DNA of 64,000 nt from Ruminiclostridium josui JCM 17888 (GTDB taxonomy: Bacteria > Bacillota > Clostridia > Acetivibrionales > DSM-1351): the NCBI RefSeq assembly GCF_000526495.1, contig NZ_JAGE01000002.1:124001-188000 (forward strand), written 5' to 3'. Below the pieces are notes generated by a model that was not told the DNA's origin, did not search any database, and saw only the letters and a list, made by a program, of their open reading frames with translations. A program made the position numbers and the translations under genes. Positions 32,996 through 40,273 of this stretch are shown piece by piece (positions within the stretch are counted from its first letter, which is position 1; each line of letters starts with the position of its first letter).

Positions 32996-33517
32996 ATGTC
33001 AGAGAAAACGACATCCAAGCTCGTTGGCAGCTCCACGATTGCCCAGCTTTTCGGGGTGAGCATCCAGTGGGTGCAGACCTTGACCAGAAACGGTGTCATT
33101 CATGCCGTCAGCCGGCAGGGCGGGTATAAATACGACCTGCTGCCGACGATCCAGCGGTATATCAAACACCTCACGGAAAAGGCAGAGGGCAAAGCCGCCA
33201 AGGTCAACAAGTGGGAGGAGGTGAAGCTCGAAGCCGAGGCAGACCTGAAGCGCAGCAAGGCCGATATGGCCGCCCATGAGTACAGGCAACTCGAGAGCAA
33301 CCTGATCCCGAGTGAGGTGGTCGCTGCCGGCTTCGATGACCTTATGGGAACGATCAGGCACGAGGCCGAGACTCTCCCTGACGTGATCGCTCCCAAACTC
33401 ACAGGCATCCACAGCGCGGCTGAAGCCTCTGTTGTCATACAAACTGAAGTATATGCCGCCCTGAACAGGCTCGCCGAGTACAGGTACGAGCCCGACAGGA
33501 AAAAGGTGAACGAATAG
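32996..33517 (+). CDS. terminase small subunit-like protein (Nu1 family)
   Basis: 173 residues. The N-terminal winged helix (STIAQLFGVSIQWVQTLTRN ... GGYKYDLLPTIQRYI) is followed by a long helix (KLEAEADLKRSKADMAAHEY) and a helical C-terminus, the organisation of lambda Nu1-like small terminases. It would recognise element DNA for packaging. No large subunit is encoded in the element, so a helper phage enzyme would be needed, as in satellites. AAGGAGG precedes the ATG. Confidence 0.75.
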   Translation: MSEKTTSKLVGSSTIAQLFGVSIQWVQTLTRNGVIHAVSRQGGYKYDLLPTIQRYIKHLTEKAEGKAAKVNKWEEVKLEAEADLKRSKADMAAHEYRQLESNLIPSEVVAAGFDDLMGTIRHEAETLPDVIAPKLTGIHSAAEASVVIQTEVYAALNRLAEYRYEPDRKKVNE

Positions 33518-33529
33518 GAGGAGAAAAAG

Positions 33530-33892
33530 ATGATTAAAGTCAAAGTAGGCAGCGTCGCCCACCGGGTACTCATGGCGCTGCATATCCCATATGAAGCAGT
33601 CCCGAGGAACTGGCAAGAGGCGCTGTTCTGCACAGTTATGAGACTCAAGCGCCAGCACCACAATGGGCACGAGCTGGACGATGAGAAAATAGCTCCACTC
33701 CTCAAGCTCTTTGAGCAGGCCGTGGCCCGCGGCTGGTCGCAGGCGCCGGCAAATGAGACGCTGGCCTTTATGCTCCGCGCAGAGAACACGCCGGAAGAGG
33801 CCGCCCTGCTGATCGAGGCCCTCGCCGAAAAGGGATACATCACGGAGCAGGACTTCCATGAGTTGGTCTGGAGCACCATGCCCACGGCCTGA
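33530..33892 (+). CDS. hypothetical protein downstream of the small terminase
   Basis: 120 residues, helical, no recognised domain (begins MIKVKVGSVAHRVLMALHI; ends in ALAEKGYITEQDFHELVW). It starts 12 bases after the small terminase gene, with GGAGG upstream, so it is translated from the same message. Function unknown. Confidence 0.7.
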   Translation: MIKVKVGSVAHRVLMALHIPYEAVPRNWQEALFCTVMRLKRQHHNGHELDDEKIAPLLKLFEQAVARGWSQAPANETLAFMLRAENTPEEAALLIEALAEKGYITEQDFHELVWSTMPTA

Positions 33893-34063
33893 TGCCCACC
33901 CACCAGTATGGCGACGCCGACACCGTCGCCCCCTCACTACATAACCGCAGCGCAGCCGCCTCACACGGGCACCGGTCAGACACCTCGGCCAAGGTGCCGA
34001 CAGGGTGAGCATCACGGCGCGCGCTGCCTTCCTGCTATGCAACGACAGCAGGAGGTGAACATT

Positions 34064-34897
34064 ATGACCAACGAAGAACTGGCCATCAGGATCAAGGCCG
34101 GCGAGTGTGAGCTGCTGCCCGAGCTATGGGAGCAGGTGAAATACCTGCTTTTCTTTATACTGCGCCGCATGTTTTTCGGCAGCACCACATACCAAGAGCG
34201 AGCTGCTTCGACCGGCGTCACGCTCGAGGATCTGGAACAGGAGTGCTATTTTGCCCTTCTCAACGCCATCGGAGCCTACGATCCAGATACAGGCTTTACG
34301 TTTTCGACATACTGCCGACTCTCGATTAAAAGCCAGATGCAAAAAGCCTTAAAAATAAGAATAACAAAGACAAGGGTATGGCAGAGCGGCGACGCGCTCA
34401 ACAGAGCCGAGAGCATCGACGCCCCCCGGGGAGAGGATGGGGACATAGATCTCGCCGATATGCTCGCGGATCCGGGCTCGCTGCTTCCATATGAGGAGGT
34501 CGAGGACGATCTGGAGCGGCAGCGGCTTCACGAGCTGCTCGAGACATGCCTCCGTGAGTTGAAGGACGTCGAGGAGCAGGTGATCCGCAGCAGGTATTAC
34601 AAGGATATGACGATGGAAGCCGTGGCCGCTGAGCGGTCGCTCTCAAGTGGACGGATCCGGCAGATCGAGACCAAAGCTCTCCGTATGCTCGCTCGGGACA
34701 GCCGGCTTCAGGCAGAGCGTCGCGACATCATCGACCAATACGCATACCACGGAAACCTCACCCGCTTTAAGAACTCCGGCAGCAGCTCGGTGGAGATAAC
34801 CGTGGAGAAGCTGATCATGGCAGAAAAAAAGACCGCCGAAGCAGAGCAGCGGGCCAAGACGAGAAGCAAATGGGCAGACTTGTGGGCTGGGGTATAA
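34064..34897 (+). CDS. sigma-70 family sigma factor
   Basis: 277 residues from the ATG at 34064 (GGAGGTG upstream). Region 2 reads LEDLEQECYFALLNAIGAYD then FSTYCRLSIKSQMQKAL; a linker contains SIDAPRGEDGDIDLADML; region 4 reads EEQVIRSRYYKDMTMEAVAA then SSGRIRQIETKALRML. It lacks region 1.1. In an element it would redirect RNA polymerase to a set of element or helper promoters, probably late genes; this is inferred. Confidence 0.88.
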   Translation: MTNEELAIRIKAGECELLPELWEQVKYLLFFILRRMFFGSTTYQERAASTGVTLEDLEQECYFALLNAIGAYDPDTGFTFSTYCRLSIKSQMQKALKIRITKTRVWQSGDALNRAESIDAPRGEDGDIDLADMLADPGSLLPYEEVEDDLERQRLHELLETCLRELKDVEEQVIRSRYYKDMTMEAVAAERSLSSGRIRQIETKALRMLARDSRLQAERRDIIDQYAYHGNLTRFKNSGSSSVEITVEKLIMAEKKTAEAEQRAKTRSKWADLWAGV

Positions 34898-34984
34898 TGG
34901 GCAGAAAAAAGGCAGGCCCGACCGCCCGCCAATTTTCCGCTATGCAACTTAGCCAAATTATACCACAGTGAGGAGGAAATAACA

Positions 34985-35428
34985 ATGGCGAGAACTGAAA
35001 ACACCCGAGACCCCCGATCCAAGGCCATTCTCAGCAGCTTTTCGGATCTTCTCAGGGATAACGACGTGCAACTCAAAAGGCTGGAGCGATTGATGACGCT
35101 CCAAACCCCCACGGCATCCGATCAGATGATAGCGACCCTGTTGGAGCGGACGGTGAAGGAGGGCATGGCCAAGGAAAAAGAAATGCGGGACAAGGTTGAG
35201 AAGCTCGTGAACCAGCTCTCTGACCCAACCGAGCGCTATGTTGTGCGCCTCAGATATTTAGATCTGGCACGGTGGGAAGATATTGGCTACGCCCTATTCG
35301 GAGGAAACGGCGATTATACAGGCTTTAAAGGCCCATATCTCGCTAAAACCTTCAGGATCCACAGCAACGCCCTTCGGCACCTCGATGCCGTCCTCGACGC
35401 GGTCGACCGGGGCACCATAACGATATAG
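34985..35428 (+). CDS. sigma-region-4-like phage regulator (DUF1492/ArpU-like)
   Basis: 147 residues. The N-terminal two thirds is a long helix; the last third (QLSDPTERYVVRLRYLDLAR, WEDIGYALF, AKTFRIHSNALRHLDAVL) has the layout of the degenerate sigma-70 region 4 found in phage late-transcription activators. GAGGAGG precedes it. It follows the sigma factor by 87 bases, so the two may form a late-control pair. Confidence 0.7.
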   Translation: MARTENTRDPRSKAILSSFSDLLRDNDVQLKRLERLMTLQTPTASDQMIATLLERTVKEGMAKEKEMRDKVEKLVNQLSDPTERYVVRLRYLDLARWEDIGYALFGGNGDYTGFKGPYLAKTFRIHSNALRHLDAVLDAVDRGTITI

Positions 35429-35452
35429 GGAGCCAACCGGCTTCACATCATC

Positions 35453-35480
35453 GCCCTCTCCGTCATCGGGGAGGGCTTTG
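35453..35480 (+). terminator. terminator of the rightward replication-packaging transcript
   Basis: GCCCTCTCC (35453-35461) pairs with GGGGAGGGC (35468-35476), followed by a short TTTG tail. Confidence 0.65.
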
Positions 35481-35644
35481 TCGCGTTCTACGGCTGAGTA
35501 AGGCCAACGGCAGCGGACTGGATGACCTGCACCCTGTCCGGGCCTCTCCTACTCGCTCCAGACAGGCGAAAAAGGCCGGATCCGGCGGCCGTTAGGCAGC
35601 TTCGGCACAATGGCGGCGCCGGCGACCAAAAGCGACCAGCACGG

Positions 35645-35672
35645 AAAAGGGCCCGGATGCCCCGAGCCCGGA
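35645..35672 (-). terminator. terminator of the leftward cargo operon
   Basis: Minus strand GGGCTCGG and CCGGGCCC form a hairpin followed by TTTT, directly after the secreted-protein gene. Confidence 0.7.
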
Positions 35673-35676
35673 GTGG

Positions 35677-36276
35677 TTATTCGCTGACCACGCTGATCTT
35701 GAAGTATATGGTGCCGGTATATGTCCCCGGCACGTTGTCTTTTGTGACGATCGGCTCGAAGGCCAGCCACCCGTATGTATCGGCTGCCGGTCTGTCATTT
35801 TTGAACGTGGCGACAACTGCATCCTCTGGCCCGGTCAACACTTCCGAAGGGCGCGTGGAGAAATCTGAGGACGCCCCCCGCTTCAGGACGCACTCCATGC
35901 GGCCGTATGTAGTATCACCCTCGCTGTAGTAGAGGTAAAACAGTCCCTCGGGGTATTCGAATGTTCGGGCGGCGTCGATCGAGACGACCAGCCTCTCATT
36001 ATCCGCAATATAATTGCTCTGCGTCGTGAAAACAATGTCATGCTCATAATTCAGTCCAACGCTCGAGGGTATGTTGACCATATAGGGGCCGGCCAGCGGA
36101 TCAGACTCACTAGGGGCCGGATCGGGCTCAGCCGGTGGCTCAGGCTCAGCCGACGGCTCGACGGTATAGCTCAGGTCAAGGCTTGCCGAGTCCGCATTTT
36201 CGGCCGAGGCCGTTAATGGGAATATGCTGCAAAGCATGACGACAGCAAGGACAAGGGAAAAAGCTCTTTTTTTCAT
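35677..36276 (-). CDS. secreted surface-type protein (cargo)
   Basis: 199 residues. A clear signal peptide (MKKRAFSLVLAVVMLCSIF, cleavage after TASA) is followed by a Pro/Glu/Ser linker (about 40-65) and a beta-rich domain ending in GTYTGTIYFKISVVS, as in small secreted adhesin or TasA/WxL-like modules. No anchor is visible. The start overlaps the stop of the upstream membrane protein gene (ATGA), showing an operon. Role unknown; possible surface change of the host. Confidence 0.75.
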   Translation of the reverse strand: MKKRAFSLVLAVVMLCSIFPLTASAENADSASLDLSYTVEPSAEPEPPAEPDPAPSESDPLAGPYMVNIPSSVGLNYEHDIVFTTQSNYIADNERLVVSIDAARTFEYPEGLFYLYYSEGDTTYGRMECVLKRGASSDFSTRPSEVLTGPEDAVVATFKNDRPAADTYGWLAFEPIVTKDNVPGTYTGTIYFKISVVSE

Positions 36277-36737
36277 GGCTCTACCTCCAATTTAAATTTT
36301 ATATCGGCTCCGTTCAGAGGATCCAGATCCTCAAAGTCGTAACAGGCGTAACGCAGCGTCGCGCCTTCGTATGTTCCGGCTGCCAGCGGCCGCTCCAGCT
36401 CGAACGACTCCAGCTTCTCGCCTGGGGCCAGCTTCGAGGAGTGATAGATCTCTGAGCCGTCCGGCAGGTACATGGTCAGGACAAAATAGCACTCATTTTT
36501 CTCTGGATTGTAGAGTGTGACCTCTTGAGCGGTCTGGCCTGCCTTTATGGTCATGCGGTCAAAGCCGGGGATCGCAATAGAACCCACATCCTGAGCCTGT
36601 GCGAGAACCGTCTCCACAGAGGCTGGGGCTGTAATGGCCGTCTGCTGGCCAAGGTGAAAGCCGATAGCACCCGCCCCAGCGATGGCGGCTACGGCGCATA
36701 AGGCCGCGGCAGCGATTAAAATATGCTTTTTCTTCAT
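36273..36737 (-). CDS. membrane-anchored exported protein (cargo)
   Basis: 154 residues. One N-terminal membrane segment (ILIAAAALCAVAAIAGAGAI) probably stays as an anchor. The exported part is beta-rich with VTLYNPEKNECYFVLTMYLP and GTYEGATLRYACYDFE; two cysteines could pair. It is translationally coupled to its neighbours on both sides and likely acts with the secreted protein. No named family recognised. Confidence 0.72.
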   Translation of the reverse strand: MKKKHILIAAAALCAVAAIAGAGAIGFHLGQQTAITAPASVETVLAQAQDVGSIAIPGFDRMTIKAGQTAQEVTLYNPEKNECYFVLTMYLPDGSEIYHSSKLAPGEKLESFELERPLAAGTYEGATLRYACYDFEDLDPLNGADIKFKLEVEP

Positions 36738-37159
36738 CAGTCTCCTCCTTTACTTTGGTTTACTTCGGTATGTAAAGAGCATACCGCCCCGGCGTCATCG
36801 TGGACAGGCGAACCGGGTGGGTGTTTTCCGACACGCCAGCGCCGGATCGTCGAGTCGTCTGCCGGGCAGCTCTCCGATCGGCCGGCCAGCACGTCGTCAA
36901 TTAGTGCGGCCTCATAATGCTTTTTGGGCTGCATGATGTCCGGGGCCTCAAGGTGGAGCTTGCCGCAGCTCGGGCAGCGGAGACGCCGCAGCAGGAACCA
37001 GCGGGCTACCCCGGTACCGTCAATCACATGGCGCCGCCTCGTATCATACCCGGAGAGCAGCAGGCCGCAGTCCGGGCACAAGGGCGCCTTCTGGCCACGG
37101 AGTCGATAAGCGCCGCGGGGCTCGTCGTATTCGATGGTGTACTGGGTAGCGATGATCAT
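36737..37159 (-). CDS. DUF6431-like zinc-finger/helix-turn-helix protein
   Basis: 140 residues. CPDCGLLLSGYDTRRRHV, LRRLRCPSCGKLHLEAPD and STIRRWR match DUF6431, a transposase-N-terminus-like fold with a four-cysteine site, the DNA-binding style of transposase leader domains. First gene of the leftward three-gene operon, so it may regulate the two exported proteins. AGGAGG precedes its ATG. Confidence 0.75.
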   Translation of the reverse strand: MIIATQYTIEYDEPRGAYRLRGQKAPLCPDCGLLLSGYDTRRRHVIDGTGVARWFLLRRLRCPSCGKLHLEAPDIMQPKKHYEAALIDDVLAGRSESCPADDSTIRRWRVGKHPPGSPVHDDAGAVCSLHTEVNQSKGGD

Positions 37160-37340
37160 GGTCTACCTCCTCTCTCCTCGAGTGACGTCGATATTGACGC
37201 CATCACACTCGGATCGGAGGCCGAACCGACTCACCAGCCGGAGGATGGAAGGCACAGATCACCCACCCGGTACGCCTTCACTACCGGCCGGCCGCCGCGG
37301 TACTATGGACTCAAACATCGAAGCAGAGGGGGACGAGCAC

Positions 37341-37610
37341 ATGGAGTACGGCAGGCTGGTGGCCACAAGGGGGGTGGCCGATGAAATGGAGAGCGATCCG
37401 ATGTTCGCCCGGGAGATCTCGGCTGCCTTCGATCGATACCAGCGGAACGACTGGGGCGACCTCTGCCCCGAGGACAGTGAGCAGAACGATCAGGCGGTCA
37501 AGGTCGGCGAGAGGGTGCTGGCCGCATACCCGACCAGTAGAGGCACAATCTGGATCATCACCGAATGGGATCGGAGCGTCACGACGATCCTATTCCCGAG
37601 CGAATACTGA
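37341..37610 (+). CDS. small conserved mobile-element protein
   Basis: 89 residues from the ATG at 37341, which has AGAGGGGGA ten bases upstream; an ATG at 37305 lacks a ribosome site. The stretch NDWGDLCPEDSEQNDQA followed by RVLAAYPTSRGTIWIITEWD is familiar from small proteins on Firmicutes plasmids and integrative elements, whose function I cannot name. Strongly acidic, no membrane segment. It stands between the divergent cargo operon and a terminator. Confidence 0.7.
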   Translation: MEYGRLVATRGVADEMESDPMFAREISAAFDRYQRNDWGDLCPEDSEQNDQAVKVGERVLAAYPTSRGTIWIITEWDRSVTTILFPSEY

Positions 37611-37683
37611 TGGGGAGGCTGGAGCTCACGGCTCCGGGCTCCGACCTGTTGGCGCCAACAAGACGGTAAATAAAGCAGAACCC

Positions 37684-37716
37684 GCCCGAGGAGAAGCCCC
37701 GGACGGGCCTTTTGTG
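37684..37716 (+). terminator. terminator after the small conserved protein
   Basis: GCCCGAGG and CCGGACGGGC form an imperfect hairpin followed by CTTTTGTG. Confidence 0.6.
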
Positions 37717-37800
37717 TTCTGGATGCTTCAGTTCTCTGGACATCCGTCTGACATCGGCAGGACGTCCGCACGACGTCCAGCGTACGCAGCAGCAAGATGA

Positions 37801-37846
37801 AAAAAGAGCGGGGCCCCAGTGTGGGGTGCCCGCCCTCTTGTTATGA
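37801..37846 (-). terminator. terminator after the second XRE repressor
   Basis: AGAGCGGG and CCCGCCCTCT flank an inner CCCCA/TGGGG pairing; on the minus strand the hairpin is followed by TTTTTT. Confidence 0.65.
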
Positions 37847-37887
37847 TTACTATGGGAGTCGGTTGAAGCGACGCCCTTCTGCGCTTC

Positions 37888-38097
37888 CTATATTTTAGTA
37901 CCATCTGGAAATTCAAACGCCGCAGAATACACAGCCCCCAACGCTTTGGCGATATTTTCAAGCTCAGAAGTAGAGAATTTATCTGTTTTCATCCGTTGGT
38001 TAAACGCCTGCGGCGTCGTTCCGATCTCTTTAGCCAGCCATGCCTCGCTTTTCCCTTTGTATGCAATGGCCATCTTGATTTTTTGTGCATTCGTCAT
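37888..38097 (-). CDS. second XRE-family repressor
   Basis: About 69 residues; ATG at 38097 (or 38100) after AGAGGTGAT. It is one helix-turn-helix (SEAWLAKEIGTTPQAFNQRM) with a short tail ending FEFPDGTKI, in the style of small Firmicutes regulators. It is divergent from the 38305-39910 genes, with facing consensus promoters and an inverted repeat between them, so it probably represses that unit and itself. Confidence 0.85.
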   Translation of the reverse strand: MTNAQKIKMAIAYKGKSEAWLAKEIGTTPQAFNQRMKTDKFSTSELENIAKALGAVYSAAFEFPDGTKI

Positions 38098-38116
38098 CAT
38101 TATCACCTCTGTCTAC

Positions 38117-38145
38117 AGTATAGGCTATATTTATCCATGCGTCAA
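38117..38145 (-). promoter_or_regulatory. promoter of the second repressor
   Basis: Minus strand TTGACG (38145-38140), 17-base spacer, TATACT (38122-38117). Confidence 0.85.
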
Positions 38146-38207
38146 GGAAATTCTGTATATTATAAACCAACCATTGATAATATACAGGATAACCTTTAAG
38201 AATAACC

Positions 38208-38240
38208 TTGACATTATAAAGGAAAACCTTTATAATCATA
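38208..38240 (+). promoter_or_regulatory. consensus promoter and operator for the right-end genes
   Basis: TTGACA (38208-38213), 17-base spacer, TATAAT (38231-38236). TATAAAGG-AAAA-CCTTTATA (about 38216-38235) overlaps the -10 box, and further ACCTT half-sites occur at about 38191 and 38205. This suits repression by the divergent XRE protein. Confidence 0.88.
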
Positions 38241-38304
38241 CTCAAGAGGACAGCAAATCAAGTGCGTCGACCACATGGCCGGCCGAAACGAAAGGAGCAA
38301 TACC

Positions 38305-38874
38305 ATGGAAAAACACGAATTTGACAAGCTGGTCGGTATAACCACCGCCCCCGAGTGCTATGAGCGCATCGAGTATGTTTACATGAATAGCGAATTTTTC
38401 AGCAACAAGCAGCAGATCGCTGACTTCTACAAGGCGCACGACATGGCAGGCATTGAGCGGATTTACAAGGGGATCATCACCCATAAGGAAGCTATGGAGA
38501 AGCTTGAAAACGAAGTCGCTACCCTGAAGGCCGAGCTCGCTGCCATTCAAAAGCCGGCAACTCCCGCGGAAATGTCCGACGAGTTCATCACCGATCTCGC
38601 CATTTTCTCCAAGGGCTATGTCGAAAACATCCGAGCCGCATTAGTTCAAAATGCTGGCAACATAGTCAAAGACGCCACTCTCGTCCGCTTGCTGCACGAA
38701 TACAGCACACGCACGCAAGAGGAACAGGCAGAGTACGAAAAAGCGGTTAAAGACTCAGTCCGGCACGGCTTCGAGTTCAGGCCATCAAACAACTGCCTAA
38801 CACACGCCAGCAGCTACCGCGACGTGATCGGCGACCTACTGAGGCCGTACTGGGAAGGGATGGCCGCGCGATAA
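38305..38874 (+). CDS. hypothetical helical protein
   Basis: 189 residues from the ATG at 38305 (AAAGGAG upstream). The middle is a coiled coil (KEAMEKLENEVATLKAELAA). The C-terminal region has a SSYRDVIGDLLRPYW segment. No family recognised. It is the first gene behind the strong promoter at 38208 and so probably well expressed when the repressor is lifted. Confidence 0.7.
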   Translation: MEKHEFDKLVGITTAPECYERIEYVYMNSEFFSNKQQIADFYKAHDMAGIERIYKGIITHKEAMEKLENEVATLKAELAAIQKPATPAEMSDEFITDLAIFSKGYVENIRAALVQNAGNIVKDATLVRLLHEYSTRTQEEQAEYEKAVKDSVRHGFEFRPSNNCLTHASSYRDVIGDLLRPYWEGMAAR

Positions 38875-38919
38875 GGCCATCAGCCCGCGACCAGTCAAAA
38901 ACAAGCAAGGAGGGATTCG

Positions 38920-39240
38920 ATGCAGGACGGTAAAGCAATTCAAACGATCCAGCGGTCTCACCGGCTCACCGTCCAGCTAACACCTGACGAGTGGGCAGGC
39001 GTACAAACAGCAGCAGCTCGGCTCGGTACCACCGTTCCGAAGCTGGCGGCCTTCATGTTGAGTATGGCAGCTGGCCAGCTCTCCAACTCGGTCGGAATGG
39101 GTGGGCACGTCGTACTCTTTAACAACGGCATAGTGGCTAATAGTATCAGCGGCAGCGTAGCCATTGCCAACAACGTCAGTAATTCGAGCATTGTCATGAA
39201 TAACACCGCGGCAGGTGATATTTCCGTCAACAGAAGATAA
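38920..39240 (+). CDS. ribbon-helix-helix-like protein with an Asn/Ser/Gly-rich tail
   Basis: 106 residues. Residues 12-52 (HRLTVQLTPDEWAGVQTAAA, then TVPKLAAFML) resemble a CopG/Arc ribbon-helix-helix. Residues 58-106 are unusual: near-repeating hydrophobic-Asn-Gly/Ser units (LFNNGIVANSIS, VAIANNVSNSS, IVMNNTAAG), as in short beta-solenoids. AGGAGGG precedes the start. A DNA-binding dimer with an assembly-forming tail is one guess. Confidence 0.65.
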   Translation: MQDGKAIQTIQRSHRLTVQLTPDEWAGVQTAAARLGTTVPKLAAFMLSMAAGQLSNSVGMGGHVVLFNNGIVANSISGSVAIANNVSNSSIVMNNTAAGDISVNRR

Positions 39241-39297
39241 GCAGAAGTATGAAAAGATACCGGCCACAGGCCGGACAAAATCAAAGGAGGAAAAACC

Positions 39298-39555
39298 ATG
39301 TTCAACAACTTAATCGAGCTTTATTACGAGTATTCAAACACAGAGGCATCCAAGACCTTCGACCAGAGCATCTTTGACGCTGCGTACGATGAAGCCGTCG
39401 CCGTCTTTACGGCCGGCATATCTGGCAAAGAGACCATGACCGAGAGGGACATCGACAGTGCCGTGAAGTGCGCTATGGGCAACGCAAAGACGCAGGGCTT
39501 TATCGAGGGCTTTGCCTACGCCTCGAAGCTGTGGGCAGAAATCTCGGGCAAATAG
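39298..39555 (+). CDS. small hypothetical phage-type protein
   Basis: 85 residues; helical. The C-terminal GFIEGFAYASKLWAEI phrase is like the ending of many small Firmicutes phage proteins (GFxxGFrxxxxL). AAAGGAGG precedes the ATG. Function unknown. Confidence 0.7.
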   Translation: MFNNLIELYYEYSNTEASKTFDQSIFDAAYDEAVAVFTAGISGKETMTERDIDSAVKCAMGNAKTQGFIEGFAYASKLWAEISGK

Positions 39556-39685
39556 CCAGCAAGACAGGCGCAGCCTCCTCGAACTGGTGGACTGCTCCTC
39601 TCTAGTTTGTGGTAAAATAAGACAGGCCCTTCAGGGCCGTGGGTGCCGGCGGTCGACCTGCCGGCCCACAGGAAGGAGGAAGCGC

Positions 39686-39910
39686 ATGAGCAAGACCTTG
39701 CACGTGATCTGTCCCATTTGTGGCATCGACAACACCCTCGGAGGCCGATGCGATTGCCAGAAAATCAAGGTCGACCTGATACCCAAGCATGAGATTGACC
39801 TTCTGGCTCGCACGGTACTCAAGGCCACAGCCAGAGCCTTCGAGGATCCGGCCGTCCGGGCTGACTTCGAGCGCTGGCAGGCAGAGCGGCAGCGGAACGA
39901 GCCACAATGA
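39686..39910 (+). CDS. small zinc-ribbon protein, right end of the element
   Basis: 74 residues from the ATG at 39686 after GGAAGGAGG. CPICGIDNTLGGRCDC resembles the cysteine pattern of the protein at 28406, so the two may be related. The remainder is helical and charged. Last gene before attR. Confidence 0.75.
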   Translation: MSKTLHVICPICGIDNTLGGRCDCQKIKVDLIPKHEIDLLARTVLKATARAFEDPAVRADFERWQAERQRNEPQ

Positions 39911-39923
39911 GCACCAAGACCAA

Positions 39924-39966
39924 GAGCGGGCACCTCATACACCGAGGGCCCGCCCTTTTCTTTGGC
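39924..39966 (+). terminator. terminator at the right end of the element
   Basis: GAGCGGGC and GCCCGCCC form a hairpin followed by TTTTCTTT. Confidence 0.75.
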
Positions 39967-40255
39967 CCATGGCCGCCAGCTCGGGGATCCGGCTGCCAAC
40001 ACCATCGTTTCAAGCGAGGGTGATGGTGCAACGCTTCACGACCCCGTCCGAACACCCACAGGACGCCTCAGATCATGAGCTCCAAGAAGGGGAAACACCC
40101 CGGGATCTGGTGCTTATTCTTGGTGCTTATTTGGTGCTTATAAACACCAAAACAGCCCGAAATAGAATTTTTTACATCGTGATGAAAACCCCGCAAAGCG
40201 CGATATTACTGGATAATTCTGAACAGACCGAAATACATCAAAATGGAATATTCTA
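39967..40255. other. right-end non-coding region of the element
   Basis: No gene seen. It holds the three arm-type repeats and an AT-rich stretch of about 90 bases before attR, as expected for an attP arm. Confidence 0.6.
40108..40139. repeat. right arm-type integrase sites (three)
   Basis: TGGTGCTTAT-type direct repeats at 40108, 40121 and 40132 (spacing 13 and 11), the same word as the left pair. Confidence 0.78.
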
Positions 40256-40273
40256 ATTCGTAATCAGCAGGTC
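40256..40273. other. attR core
   Basis: ATTCGTAATCAGCAGGTC, matching attL at 16 of 18 positions. From TCAGC onward it carries the host tRNA sequence. Confidence 0.88.

Larger units (their letters stand above)
22429..40273. mobile_element. 17.8-kb integrated satellite-like element in tRNA-Thr(CGT)
   Basis: The element is bounded by 18-bp att cores inside the two halves of one tRNA-Thr gene and is visibly G+C-rich in an A+T-rich chromosome. It carries tyrosine integrase, divergent repressor, excisionase-like protein, replisome organizer with iterons, DnaC-like loader, terminase small subunit, a minor-tail-Z-like protein, a sigma factor and cargo. It has no recognisable large terminase, portal, capsid or lysis gene. 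That set resembles Gram-positive phage-inducible islands; a decayed prophage or non-conjugative integrative element remains possible. Confidence 0.9.

Noticed and set aside
32999-34042. 347-codon open frame on the minus strand
   Set aside because: Antisense to the small terminase and following genes; no ribosome site or motif. Long antisense frames are expected at high G+C.
22429-40273. Integrative conjugative element
   Set aside because: No relaxase, coupling protein or type IV secretion gene can be recognised.
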